A stretch of 44,590 nucleotides of DNA from an uncultured Schlesneria sp. (lineage in GTDB: Bacteria > Planctomycetota > Planctomycetia > Planctomycetales > Planctomycetaceae). The notes below the pieces were generated by a model that had not been told where the DNA came from, did no database searches, and saw nothing but the letters and a program-made list of their open reading frames with translations. Every line of letters starts with the position of its first letter. The stretch's first letter is position 1. The DNA lies in the NCBI GenBank assembly GCA_903834925.1, contig CAILLA010000158.1, forward strand, positions 1 through 44,590. Reading direction: 5' to 3'. Shown here piece by piece: positions 16,963-25,680 of this stretch. The position numbers and the translations under genes are program-made.

Positions 16963-17232
16963 CAAATCCTTTAAGCAAAAATACGTTTCGCCAATCCGAC
17001 GACATCGCGATCCATTTCAGTCGGCCTGGACCAACTCAATCATTGAACTAGCCCGTATGCTCGGACGCAACGTGCGTCGCTTCGATAACTCAATCATCCG
17101 ACTCACACAACCATTAGGACTGAACCATGAGTATAGCGGTTCGTTCGGAAGTGTGCCTTGTCTGTCGTGATCAACTTGTCCGATTCGCTCCAGACTTTTG
17201 CTGATTCACATTTCATCAGACTGACGTCAGGA
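16963..17232. other. Intergenic region between btpA-like and helicase genes
   Basis: About 270 bases separate the end of the BtpA-like gene from the helicase start. They should carry the helicase leader. A small inverted segment CGCAACGTGCG lies near 17067-17077. I see no tRNA, ORF with coding character or family repeat in it. Confidence 0.4.
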
Positions 17233-18033
17233 TTACGATCGATGTGCTGCATTCACCAACTCTTTAACGCGGGCAACGTCTACCGGTTTCCGGACACTGC
17301 AATCTTCTTTAAGGCTCGAACCAACAATCGCACCATTGGCATAGGGAAGCAACTGATGTATGGACTCTGCGGTGACTCCACTCCCCACCAGCACCGGCGT
17401 CGCACCGGCGGCGTCTTTGACGATACTGAGGGTGCCCAGATCAATCGGTTGCCCCGTTGCTGTACCGGAGACAATCACGGCGTCCGCTTTTCCTCGGGCA
17501 ATCAAATCTTGAACTTCGTCAGCCAAAGGACGGTCGGCGAACGCGGCCGAATGTTTGACATCAACATCGGCCCAGATCTGGATTGACGACGCTCGCAGGT
17601 TAGCTCGTTCTCGTAAAAGATCGTGAGCGATCCCTTGCAACAGGCCCTGGTCTGCCACGCGAGCACCACAAAGGATGTTGACGCGAATGAACGACGCTCC
17701 GCAGGCGACTGCGACGGCAAGAGCACTTCGACCGTCGTTTCTCAGGACGTTGATCCCAAGCGGAACATCAAACCGCCACCGCAGGTCGCAGGCCAGGGAC
17801 GTCATTGCAGCGACCGTGATCGCAGGAACTCGATCGGGATAAAACGGTGTATCGCCGAAGTTTTCCAGCATCAGTCCGTCAACGCCACCCGCCACCAGGG
17901 CCTCGGCATCTCGAATGACCGACTGACGGACTGACACGATGTCGCCGTCATACTCAGGCGAACCGGGAAGGGGGGGTGCATGCAACATCCCGATCACGGG
18001 ACAGGATATCGATGACCAATTGGCAAGTAACAT
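17233..18033 (-). CDS. BtpA/SgcQ family TIM-barrel protein
   Basis: A 266-residue protein of the BtpA family (PF03437). The start is ATG 18033 with AAGGAGC eight bases upstream; a TTG two codons earlier is open too. Matching segments are CPVIGMLHAPPLPGSPEYDG at the N-terminus, GVDGLMLENFGDTPF near residue 52, PLGINVLRNDGRSALAVA near 92, and DAVIVSGTATGQPIDL near 184. BtpA was named for its effect on photosystem I in cyanobacteria, but homologues in non-photosynthetic bacteria look like barrel enzymes of unknown substrate. The glycine-rich phosphate-binding-like end (VLVGSGVTAESI) suggests a phosphorylated ligand. It is divergent from the decarboxylase at 18154, with about 120 bases for both promoters. 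Confidence 0.85.
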   Translation of the reverse strand: MLLANWSSISCPVIGMLHAPPLPGSPEYDGDIVSVRQSVIRDAEALVAGGVDGLMLENFGDTPFYPDRVPAITVAAMTSLACDLRWRFDVPLGINVLRNDGRSALAVAVACGASFIRVNILCGARVADQGLLQGIAHDLLRERANLRASSIQIWADVDVKHSAAFADRPLADEVQDLIARGKADAVIVSGTATGQPIDLGTLSIVKDAAGATPVLVGSGVTAESIHQLLPYANGAIVGSSLKEDCSVRKPVDVARVKELVNAAHRS

Positions 18034-18153
18034 CGTCAAAGCTCCTTAAAAAGCGTCTTGCGGACTTTCGGGAACGGACCGATACTTTGCAACTGAGGCC
18101 GAATGATTTATTGCGATTTCAGAACGTGATCATAACTCAATTGAGGGACCGAC

Positions 18154-19842
18154 ATGGCGAAAAAATCCAGTTCAACGAAGTCGAAAGGCAAACCGACCGC
18201 AAAATCGAAAGCCGAGTTGACAATCGGCAGTTACCTCATCCAGCGACTTCAGGATTTCGGAATGACGGATATCTTCGGAATCCCCGGTGATTTTGTGCTC
18301 CAGTTCTACGGAATGCTGGAAGAGAGCCCGATCAAGGTGATTGGATGTACTCGCGAAGATTGCGCCGGATACGCAGCCGATGGTTATGCCCGCATCAACG
18401 GAATCGGTGCTGTCTGTGTCACGTATTGTGTGGGAGGCCTCAGTCTCTGCAATTCGATCGCGGGGGCATTCGCAGAGAAATCGCCCGTGATCGTCATCAG
18501 TGGTGCTCCCGGCGTGGACGAACGGCGATCAAACCCCCTGCTCCACCATCGTGTGCGCGACTTCAACACGCAACGCGAGGTTTTCGAAAAAATCACGGTC
18601 GCCAGTGCTTCGCTAGATGACCCCTTAACAGCCTTTCGCGAAATTGATCGCTGCCTGGAAACGGCAGTTCGACTGAAGCGTCCTGTCTATCTGGAGCTTC
18701 CTCGTGACCGGGTTCATACAAAATGCCCGTATCCACACGTCCCCAAGACCGAGACCTTCACCAGCGACAAAGACGCGCTGCGCGAATCACTTGCGGAAGC
18801 TCAACGAGCCATCAATGCCTGCAAAAAACCGGTCATTATTGCAGGAGTGGAAATGCACCGCTTCGGTCTGGAAGACGAAGTGGTGAAGTTTGCCGAAAAG
18901 AATTCCATTCCAATGTGTGCGACACTGCTCGGAAAATCGGTCGTCAGCGAAAAGCATCCACTTTATCTTGGCATTTACGAAGGGGCCATGTGCCGAGATG
19001 CGCTACGTCAGTACGTCGAAGAGAGCGATTGCCTGATCATGCTCGGTGCCTTTCTCACCGACATCGATATGGGAATCTTCACGGCGAATCTCGATCCGGC
19101 AAAATGCATCTATTCGACGTCTGACCAGACACGGATCTCGCACCATCACTTCCATGACATTCTGGTGACCGACTTCGTGCGAGGGCTGGGAAAACTGGAA
19201 CTGAAGGTTCCGAAAAGGACAATGCTTGCCAAGCCCAAGGGTGCCGATGCCAAGTTTGTCTTAAAGCCTGATGCCAAGATCACCAACGCCCGGTTGTTCG
19301 CCAGGATCAACGATCTGCTGGATGAAACGATGATTGTCGTCGCCGATGTCGGCGACTGCCTGTTTGGGGCAGCCGATCTGACCATTTATCGCAAGACCGA
19401 ATTCCTCAGTCCGGCCTATTATACGTCGATGGGCTTCGCCGTTCCAGCATCGATCGGAGTCAACGTGGCCGCACCCGACCGGCGGCCGATCGTCCTCGTC
19501 GGAGACGGAGCGTTTCAGATGACTTGCATGGAACTGTCCACCGCTGTCCGGCATGGCTTCAATCCGATTGTGATCGTGTTGAATAACAAGGGATATACGA
19601 CCGAGCGATTCCTTCAGGATGGCCCCTTCAATGATATCCTCAACTGGAATTATCATCGCATGCCCGACCTTTTAGGGGGTGGCTGGGGCTTTGAAGTCCA
19701 CACGGAAGGGGATCTGGACCAGTCCCTTAATGCAGCTCTCGCCAATAAAGACGCCTTCAGTATTTTAAACGTCCACCTTGAACCCGACGATATCAGTCAG
19801 GCACTGAAACGACTGGCTGAAGGTCTTTCAAAACGGCTGTGA
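18154..19842 (+). CDS. ThDP-dependent 2-keto acid decarboxylase (pyruvate/indolepyruvate decarboxylase type)
   Basis: A 562-residue thiamin-diphosphate enzyme that decarboxylates a 2-keto acid to an aldehyde. It starts with a lysine/serine-rich tail (about residues 2-20), which is unusual. The N-terminal ThDP domain has [15 protein letters not shown] and [14 protein letters not shown] with the catalytic Glu. The His pair typical of decarboxylases is in [10 protein letters not shown] near residue 128. The cofactor motif [15 protein letters not shown] runs to [12 protein letters not shown] near 480, with the active-site Glu in YTTER. These features separate it from acetolactate synthase. The physiological keto acid (pyruvate, indolepyruvate or phenylpyruvate) cannot be fixed. 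GAGGGA precedes ATG 18154. It is followed by a 100-bp repeat and an amidase gene. Confidence 0.86.
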   Translation: MAKKSSSTKSKGKPTAKSKAELTIGSYLIQRLQDFGMTDIFGIPGDFVLQFYGMLEESPIKVIGCTREDCAGYAADGYARINGIGAVCVTYCVGGLSLCNSIAGAFAEKSPVIVISGAPGVDERRSNPLLHHRVRDFNTQREVFEKITVASASLDDPLTAFREIDRCLETAVRLKRPVYLELPRDRVHTKCPYPHVPKTETFTSDKDALRESLAEAQRAINACKKPVIIAGVEMHRFGLEDEVVKFAEKNSIPMCATLLGKSVVSEKHPLYLGIYEGAMCRDALRQYVEESDCLIMLGAFLTDIDMGIFTANLDPAKCIYSTSDQTRISHHHFHDILVTDFVRGLGKLELKVPKRTMLAKPKGADAKFVLKPDAKITNARLFARINDLLDETMIVVADVGDCLFGAADLTIYRKTEFLSPAYYTSMGFAVPASIGVNVAAPDRRPIVLVGDGAFQMTCMELSTAVRHGFNPIVIVLNNKGYTTERFLQDGPFNDILNWNYHRMPDLLGGGWGFEVHTEGDLDQSLNAALANKDAFSILNVHLEPDDISQALKRLAEGLSKRL

Positions 19843-19932
19843 TGTGGACCACCGACTCACCAGGAGGGCGAAGCAAAACAGGCCCACGGAATGCTGCTGC
19901 GCTTTGTCCGTGGAAAAGTAATCGAAACTCGA

Positions 19933-20032
19933 GGTGCCATGGTTTTGGAGTCTTCGACAAGGCTGTGTCTTCTATGTTCGGAAACACGTTCGAAGAGCAC
20001 GGCTTTACCGAAGACGGTAAAACCGTGGCACC
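19933..20032. repeat. Repeat family A, 100-bp inverted pair, copy 1
   Basis: Two inverted units, GGTGCCATGGTTTTGGAGTC at the left and its counterpart ending in AAAACCGTGGCACC at the right, span exactly 100 bases. A second copy of identical length and layout is at 36698-36797. The left flank ATCGAAACTCG is also shared by both copies, so the mobile unit may begin about 12 bases earlier. It fills most of the 307-base gap between the decarboxylase and amidase genes; nothing else was seen there. Confidence 0.85.
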
Positions 20033-20149
20033 CATTTTGAGGATTTCCTTTCCAAAAGCACCGCGCCGCTACGAACACAATCATCCTGTCGTCAGGTCAT
20101 ATCATCACGCCAGCCTCACCGCCCCTTGAAGACACCTTCGAGACCTCCC

Positions 20150-21055
20150 ATGAATCACCACGTTGTTCCAAGCTCCCGGTGCCAGCGAGCATTCGCTAGG
20201 GCCGCTCAGCCAGCTCTCGAAATTGATTCGGGGGATGTCGTGACATTTGAAACCACCGATGAGGCTTACGAGCGATTGTGGCGAGGTGAATCACCAGATG
20301 AGATTCCCGACGAAGACTATAATATCGTCACCGGACCCGTAGTTGTCCGCACAGCCGAGCCTGGCGATACGCTGAAGATTGAGATTGTTGATATTCACAT
20401 CCGCCGAGCCTGGGCCGTCTGGATTCCAGGTTATGGACCACTTGGTGAGCTGACAGATCAGCTCCATGTTCGTCCGTTTTCCTTTTCCAATGGTCAAATC
20501 ACTATCAGTGAACGTCTGCAGGTCCCTCTGTCGCCGATGATCGGATGCATTGGACTCGCCCCGGCAACCGGAACCGCATCGACTCTAGAACCGGCGTATC
20601 CCTTCGGAGGCAATCTTGATCTTCGCGAACTTTCTGTCGGAGCCACTTTGTTCCTACCCGTGCAGACGTCAGGTGCCTGGCTTTCTATTGGTGACTTGCA
20701 CGCAGCCATGGGGACGGGTGAACCAGCCCACATCAGTCTCGAAGCGGCAGGCGAGGCAACTGTTCGAGTAACCGTAGAAAAGAATCTGCGACTACTCGAT
20801 CCACGAATTGTGCTTGAGGATAAAACCTTGTGTTTGTCCGTCTTGAATGAACAAGGGACGATCGAGCAAGCTGCACAACTTGCTACCCGTCAGGCGTTCG
20901 ATCTTCTGGTCAACGAGTTCTTACTGACCCCCTTCGAAGCGTATGCGTATGTTTCCGCAAAAGTTGAGTTGAGATTCGGCGGTCCGGCCTCCCCAATCGT
21001 GATTGCGGTTGTTCCGCATCCAGTGATCCATCGTGCGGGACTGACCCCGATTTGA
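20150..21055 (+). CDS. Acetamidase/formamidase family protein
   Basis: A 301-residue member of the FmdA/AmdA family, which hydrolyses short amides to ammonia and the acid. Visible family segments are GDVVTFETTDEAYERL near residue 28, GPVVVRTAEPGDTLKIEI near 62, MIGCIGLAPATG near 132, FGGNLDLRELSVGATLFLPV near 152 and GDLHAAMGTGEP near 182. The last is usually GDxHAAQGDGE, so two positions differ from common members. The ATG at 20150 gives the usual N-terminus; a TTG at 20126 is also in frame. The substrate is unproven. It follows the keto acid decarboxylase gene on the same strand but across a repeat, so co-transcription is uncertain. Confidence 0.85.
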   Translation: MNHHVVPSSRCQRAFARAAQPALEIDSGDVVTFETTDEAYERLWRGESPDEIPDEDYNIVTGPVVVRTAEPGDTLKIEIVDIHIRRAWAVWIPGYGPLGELTDQLHVRPFSFSNGQITISERLQVPLSPMIGCIGLAPATGTASTLEPAYPFGGNLDLRELSVGATLFLPVQTSGAWLSIGDLHAAMGTGEPAHISLEAAGEATVRVTVEKNLRLLDPRIVLEDKTLCLSVLNEQGTIEQAAQLATRQAFDLLVNEFLLTPFEAYAYVSAKVELRFGGPASPIVIAVVPHPVIHRAGLTPI

Positions 21056-21183
21056 AGCGTCACCCGCCACTTTCATAAAATGATACCGATTGGACGGGCT
21101 GATTCGGTTTGCACTTGGCGTGCGCCTTCCGATTTGTCACATTGGTGATGGTTGATGAAATTGTTCTTTTGGTGAGTGCCCCG

Positions 21184-22641
21184 ATGCGTGACCGTTCTTC
21201 TGATTCATATTTTGACCACCAGCTGAATCGTCGTGCGGCACTTCAGGTCACGGGTGGTGCTGTCGGGTTGAATCTGGCCGGGTTTTGGCACGCACAGGCG
21301 GGTCTTGCTCAATCGGGAATCCCGTTGAATAAACCCGCATCCGTGTCTCCCATCAAGTCGTGTATTGTCGTTTTCTATTATGGAGGCCCCAGCCACCTCG
21401 ACACGTACGACATGAAGCCGAATGCACCGTCCGACGTACGGGGTGAATTCCGGCAGATCACCACGTCAGCACCTGGGATTTTTGTCAGCGAGCATCTGCC
21501 CAGAATGTCACGGGTGATGGATAAGGTCGCCCTCATTCGGAGCATGCACCATAACAATCGATTGCACGATTCGGCGTCGACGGAGGCTCTGACAGGCCGC
21601 CCTTCCCCGAATGGAGACCGGGAAGAGTTCGCTCCGATTAACCAGTTCTATCCCTGTTTCGGAGCATGTCTCAGTTATCTCTGGCAGAACAAGCGGATCG
21701 AGATTCCGCACGCCGCGCTCCCTTTTGTGTTTCATAACGTCGTCGATACTCCGTGTCAGGGGGGCGGATTTCTTGGAACGAAGTTCGACCCATTGCAGAT
21801 TTCGGTCGACATCGAAACAAAGACCTATCGAGCCGGTGCATTGACACTTCCTGCGGGGCACACATCGTCGCTGATTTCTGATCGACGCCGGTTACTCGAC
21901 ACGCTCGAACTGGCTGCCGCTTCGAGCACCCAAACACCCGTGGGCGAGCAGTGGCGGATGTTTTGCGACAAGGCGTTTCAACTGCTCGGTTCTGAGACCT
22001 TACGTCAAGCACTCGATCTGTCGCGTGAGACTGCGCAGATGCGAGATCGCTACGGGTTCGGCCCGTCACCCTCCAGCGTCGGCGAAGGGGGTGGTGGCGG
22101 AAACGGATCGGAAATGGGCTACGGTCGACAGATGCGCGGTCAAAATCTGCTGCTCGCCCGACGGATGGTCGAAGCGGGAGTTCCTTTTGTCAATGTTTAC
22201 GACTTCCGTCAGCAGGGACAGAATTGGGACGCTCACTTCAAAAACTTCAATCAACACAAATCGCACCTGCTGCCCCTTGCTGATCAGAGTCTCAGTGCCT
22301 TGATCGAAGATCTTGAAGATCGCGGCCTGCTCGATTCGACATTGGTCGTCGCTATGGGCGAATTCGGACGTACGCCCAAGATTAACGCCGACGGAGGCCG
22401 TGATCACTGGCCCGATTGCTACACGGTTCTCATGGCTGGCGGCGGTGTTAAGGGAGGCTCCGTCTTCGGCGCCAGCGACAGCATGGGAGCCTTTCCCGCC
22501 AGCGACCCTGTCACGCCTTCCGATCTGGCCGCAACGATCTTCTGGCGTTTCGGCATCGACCCCTCGACAGAGATCCACGACATGACCGGAAGACCAAGCC
22601 GCCTTTCGGACGGTCAGCCCATCACGTCACTGTTCGCATAA
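21184..22641 (+). CDS. DUF1501 Tat-exported protein
   Basis: A 485-residue protein of the DUF1501 family, which is greatly expanded in planctomycetes and related to alkaline phosphatase/sulfatase folds. The start at ATG 21184 gives a twin-arginine-type signal (NRRAALQVTGGAVGLNLAGF). Typical family segments: CIVVFYYGGPSHLDTYDMKP near residue 60, SEHLPRMSRVMDKVALIRSM near 103, YDFRQQGQNWDAH near 340, and VVAMGEFGRTPKINADGGRD near 390. It is usually paired with a DUF1549/DUF1553 cytochrome-like protein, but no such gene is adjacent, so this is an orphan. Exact function unknown. Confidence 0.87.
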   Translation: MRDRSSDSYFDHQLNRRAALQVTGGAVGLNLAGFWHAQAGLAQSGIPLNKPASVSPIKSCIVVFYYGGPSHLDTYDMKPNAPSDVRGEFRQITTSAPGIFVSEHLPRMSRVMDKVALIRSMHHNNRLHDSASTEALTGRPSPNGDREEFAPINQFYPCFGACLSYLWQNKRIEIPHAALPFVFHNVVDTPCQGGGFLGTKFDPLQISVDIETKTYRAGALTLPAGHTSSLISDRRRLLDTLELAAASSTQTPVGEQWRMFCDKAFQLLGSETLRQALDLSRETAQMRDRYGFGPSPSSVGEGGGGGNGSEMGYGRQMRGQNLLLARRMVEAGVPFVNVYDFRQQGQNWDAHFKNFNQHKSHLLPLADQSLSALIEDLEDRGLLDSTLVVAMGEFGRTPKINADGGRDHWPDCYTVLMAGGGVKGGSVFGASDSMGAFPASDPVTPSDLAATIFWRFGIDPSTEIHDMTGRPSRLSDGQPITSLFA

Positions 22642-22710
22642 AGCACTGCGAAAATCGTTGCATCGTTGGGGTAATGTGGGGCTTGATCCTTATCCGCGAG
22701 ACGTGCGCCG

Positions 22711-22733
22711 GCACGGGCTGAAGCCCATGCTAC
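22711..22733. repeat. Short palindromic repeat, family D, inverted copy
   Basis: GCACGGGCTGAAGCCCATGC followed by TAC, the reverse complement of the copy at 2693-2715 with one change in the centre. It lies between the convergent ends of the DUF1501 gene and the alpha/beta hydrolase gene. Confidence 0.65.
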
Positions 22734-22827
22734 GGCTTGTTGCTCGCAAGTTTATACTTACAGAAAAATGGCAACATCAGGACGATGATGGCCACTTTGA
22801 AAGAAGACCTGAATTCATTCGCGAACT

Positions 22828-23787
22828 TTATTCTCGATCGCTTCGACTTCGCCGATCTCGCCATTCACTTTGATACTCTTTTACATACTTCGTAAGGAAC
22901 GCAAGGATGTGATTACGAACATTGGCGTTCTTTGTGACCAGATCCATTCCACTAAAATTCTCTTCGTACTTCCACAAGTACGGAGGATCCTTTTCCCTGT
23001 CTTTTTCTTTCTTGACGATCAACTGGTCGAAAATCTTGTTCGCTGTGGAAAGATCATGGGTATTCTTGTCGCCGACGGCAATTACGATCGGACGTTTGAG
23101 GACGCGTAGTGCGGCAATCGCCTTGTTTGTTGAAAGTCCCGGAGTGTTCGCATCAGGCGAAATCAGGGCGAGTGCCTGAACGTCCTGTCCTCGCGGCGTT
23201 CTATCACTATCGACGGCACTATCATCGAAGGGAATCTTTTCCCAGTCCAAGTCTGTGTAAAGAATTGCCACGGAGGCGCTGAATTCGCAGGCGACGATGC
23301 CAAGTTTATTCATGTTCAGATTCTTCTTCGTATGCTCTTCCAGCAAAAAGTCTTTCACCGCCTCCATATCGAACGCAACCATCGCTTGATAGTCGGACTT
23401 CCGGATCTCGGCCTTTTTGGGAAACGGGCTTTCTCCATGTCCCCTCAGGTCAACCGTGACGACGGCGAAATCACCTTTTTGCTGTAAGTCTGAAGCGAAG
23501 CCCTTCCATTGCAGGCGTGTCCCTCGTTTGCCATGAAGCAACACGATCACGGGAGCATCGGGCCCGGCGGTCGATTTGAAGTACGAGATTTTCAGTTTGA
23601 AATCGTCCTTGGTGACGAGGTCCTTTTCTTGAATCTCCGGTTTCGTTGGCTTCTGTTGCGCGAACAGAGTTGGCGTAAGGATCAAGAAAGCAAGTGAAGC
23701 AGCCATCACTCGGACGTTCTGCATTTTTGTCCGTAGGTGACAGCCGATTGATGGAAGCTCGGGCAAACGGGACCAAAATTTCGACAT
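22828..23787 (-). CDS. Exported alpha/beta hydrolase
   Basis: About 319 residues from ATG 23787, which has AGGTGGAG six bases upstream; an in-frame GTG lies at 23799, and ATG 23724 would give a shorter protein. A signal peptide is visible at VRVMAASLAFLILTPTLFAQ, preceded by a rather long n-region. The alpha/beta-hydrolase fold shows in PVIVLLHGKRGTRLQWKGFA (oxyanion-loop region) and VVTVDLRGHGESPFPKK. The nucleophile elbow is unclear: GIVACEFSASVAI has Glu-Phe-Ser instead of a clean GxSxG, so catalytic competence is uncertain. The C-terminus is lysine/acidic-rich (VKKEKDREKDPP). No partner gene is obvious. Function unknown beyond the fold. Confidence 0.75.
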   Translation of the reverse strand: MSKFWSRLPELPSIGCHLRTKMQNVRVMAASLAFLILTPTLFAQQKPTKPEIQEKDLVTKDDFKLKISYFKSTAGPDAPVIVLLHGKRGTRLQWKGFASDLQQKGDFAVVTVDLRGHGESPFPKKAEIRKSDYQAMVAFDMEAVKDFLLEEHTKKNLNMNKLGIVACEFSASVAILYTDLDWEKIPFDDSAVDSDRTPRGQDVQALALISPDANTPGLSTNKAIAALRVLKRPIVIAVGDKNTHDLSTANKIFDQLIVKKEKDREKDPPYLWKYEENFSGMDLVTKNANVRNHILAFLTKYVKEYQSEWRDRRSRSDRE

Positions 23788-24024
23788 GGGATTCTCCACC
23801 TACTTGCGGGAAGTTAGCTTTTTATCGTTGTATCTTGTGTCTGGCTTTCACAGCCTGAATATCAGATTCCACATCAGACAATAGTCAAATTGTGCTGCGA
23901 TTGGGAATGTGAATTGACTGCGGAAGACCCATACGTCAGTGTAGGACTGTCCAAAATCGTGGTCAATCCGCGATACGCTTCTCAGATCATAATACGACAA
24001 GTTTGTTGTGAAAACCGTGTGCCA

Positions 24025-24843
24025 ATGGTTTCAACCCAATCGCCGACTCGACCCTGCATCACATTGCTGACAGATTTTGGAACCCGGGATACGTACGTTG
24101 CGCAGATGAAAGGTGCGGCTCTTGGCATCAACCCCGAAGCTCAAATTGTCGACCTGACTCACGAAATTCCTCCGCAACAGATTTTACGTGGTGCCTACGT
24201 CTGGAACGACGCCTTCATCGCCTTTCCTTCCGGAACGATTCATGTTGGTGTCGTTGATCCCGGTGACGGCAGTGATCGCCCCCTTGTCGCAGCAGAGATC
24301 GGAGAACACCGGTTTGTTTGTCCCGACAACGGACTTTTAACCGTTATTCTGCAAAACGAGATGCTCCATCGCGCTGTCAGACTCGATCATCCAAAGTGGT
24401 GGCGAAAGTCGATTTCAAACACGTTTCACGGTAGGGATATTTTGTCACCGGTGGCCGCAGCGTGGAGTCTTGGAGTCGATCTGGCGGAGTTCGGGTCTCC
24501 CTTGGCCTTGCCGCTTGTCACACTACCGTTGGTGAGTCACAGTCGAGGAAAAACGTCGTTGATTGGACACGTTGTGGATATCGATCGATTTGGAAATCTT
24601 GTCACGGATATCGAGCCGGCTCAGTTGCCACCCGATGCACAATCGCTGAGATGCGAAATCGGGGCGTTTCACGTCCACGGACTTTCGAAGTGTTACTTCG
24701 ACGTGGACGAAGGGGAGCCACTCGCTTTGATCGGCAGTTCAGGACGGCTTGAAATCTCTGTTCGTAATGGAAACGCCGCCGAAGAGATTCAGGCCGAATT
24801 CGGTCGCCGTGTTGTGGTGCGATGGGAAGGGGCGGGCTCCTAA
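24025..24843 (+). CDS. SAM hydroxide adenosyltransferase (DUF62 family)
   Basis: A 272-residue protein of the S-adenosyl-L-methionine hydroxide adenosyltransferase family, which splits SAM with water-derived hydroxide to adenosine and methionine. Family motifs are ITLLTDFGTRDTYVAQMKGA at residues about 12-31, VDLTHEIPPQ near 44, HVGVVDPGDGSDR near 72, FVCPDNGLLT near 93, and HGRDILSPVAA near 134. The C-terminal domain has DRFGNLVTDI near 190. ATG 24025 begins the family-like part; an open frame runs upstream to 23890 without similarity. Only one base separates its stop from bioD, so the two are almost surely co-translated. The physiological reason for SAM hydrolysis in this family is still unclear. 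Confidence 0.9.
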   Translation: MVSTQSPTRPCITLLTDFGTRDTYVAQMKGAALGINPEAQIVDLTHEIPPQQILRGAYVWNDAFIAFPSGTIHVGVVDPGDGSDRPLVAAEIGEHRFVCPDNGLLTVILQNEMLHRAVRLDHPKWWRKSISNTFHGRDILSPVAAAWSLGVDLAEFGSPLALPLVTLPLVSHSRGKTSLIGHVVDIDRFGNLVTDIEPAQLPPDAQSLRCEIGAFHVHGLSKCYFDVDEGEPLALIGSSGRLEISVRNGNAAEEIQAEFGRRVVVRWEGAGS

Positions 24844-24844
24844 G

Positions 24845-25648
24845 ATGAAAACACAGCCTGGGCAATTCCACGCAGATGAGCCAACGACAAGCACCATAGA
24901 CAACGCAGCACCTTCAAATCAACGCGGGTTATTTATTACCGGGACCGACACGGGAGTCGGGAAAACGCACATCACATGCCTGATCGCTCGGCAATTGATC
25001 GCCACAGGCGTTGAAACCGCTGCTTATAAGCCGGTCTGTTCGGGCGGAATCGAAAAGAACCCTGCAAAGTCCCACGGCCTGAACGATGTTGAATGGGACG
25101 ATATCATTCGGCTGAGTGAGGCCACGGGCGGAAAATGGTCTGATGAAACGATTTGTCCACAACGATTTGTCGCGCCCGTGGCACCACCCGTCGCAGCAAG
25201 AATGGAAGGACGGACGGTCGATTTTCAACTTCTCGTAGATGGCTCGCGTCGTTTCTCTGGCGCTGAAGTTCTGCTGGTGGAAGGGGCAGGCGGGTGGTTA
25301 TCACCGCTGACCGAAGCCGCGAGCGTGGCGGATTTGGCTCAGGAATTGAAGCTGCCGGTTCTGATCGTGGCGCGGGCGGGATTGGGAACAATTAATCACA
25401 CCTTGTTGACGATTGAGTCCATTCGGGCGCGAGGTTTGCCGATTGCAGGAGTTGTCCTGAACGAAGTCATTCCGGCGGGCGATGACATCTCGTGCGATAC
25501 AAACGGCGATGAAATACAAGCCCGCGGAGGCGTTCCCGTGTTTGGAATTGTTCCCCATGGATCAAAGTTCGATTTGCATCAGGGTGGCCAGCCCGTCACA
25601 ATTTACTGGCAAGCACTTGCTGGTTCGATGACCGAAATCAAATCATAG
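24845..25648 (+). CDS. bioD: Dethiobiotin synthetase BioD
   Basis: ATP-dependent carboxylase that closes the ureido ring of dethiobiotin from 7,8-diaminopelargonate. It has 267 residues, slightly longer than usual because of a roughly 35-residue polar N-terminal tail. The P-loop GTDTGVGKTHITCLIARQL is near residue 40, YKPVCSGG near 62, FVAPVAPPVAAR near 105, and VEGAGGWLSPLTE near 145. ATG 24845 is one base after the stop of the SAM hydroxide adenosyltransferase gene. No bioA, bioB or bioF is nearby, so the biotin genes are scattered. Biotin synthesis consumes SAM at the BioA and BioB steps, the only hint of a link to the upstream gene. Confidence 0.92.
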   Translation: MKTQPGQFHADEPTTSTIDNAAPSNQRGLFITGTDTGVGKTHITCLIARQLIATGVETAAYKPVCSGGIEKNPAKSHGLNDVEWDDIIRLSEATGGKWSDETICPQRFVAPVAPPVAARMEGRTVDFQLLVDGSRRFSGAEVLLVEGAGGWLSPLTEAASVADLAQELKLPVLIVARAGLGTINHTLLTIESIRARGLPIAGVVLNEVIPAGDDISCDTNGDEIQARGGVPVFGIVPHGSKFDLHQGGQPVTIYWQALAGSMTEIKS

Positions 25649-25680
25649 ATTTGATTTCAACTGAATTGGGGAGATTTTTG

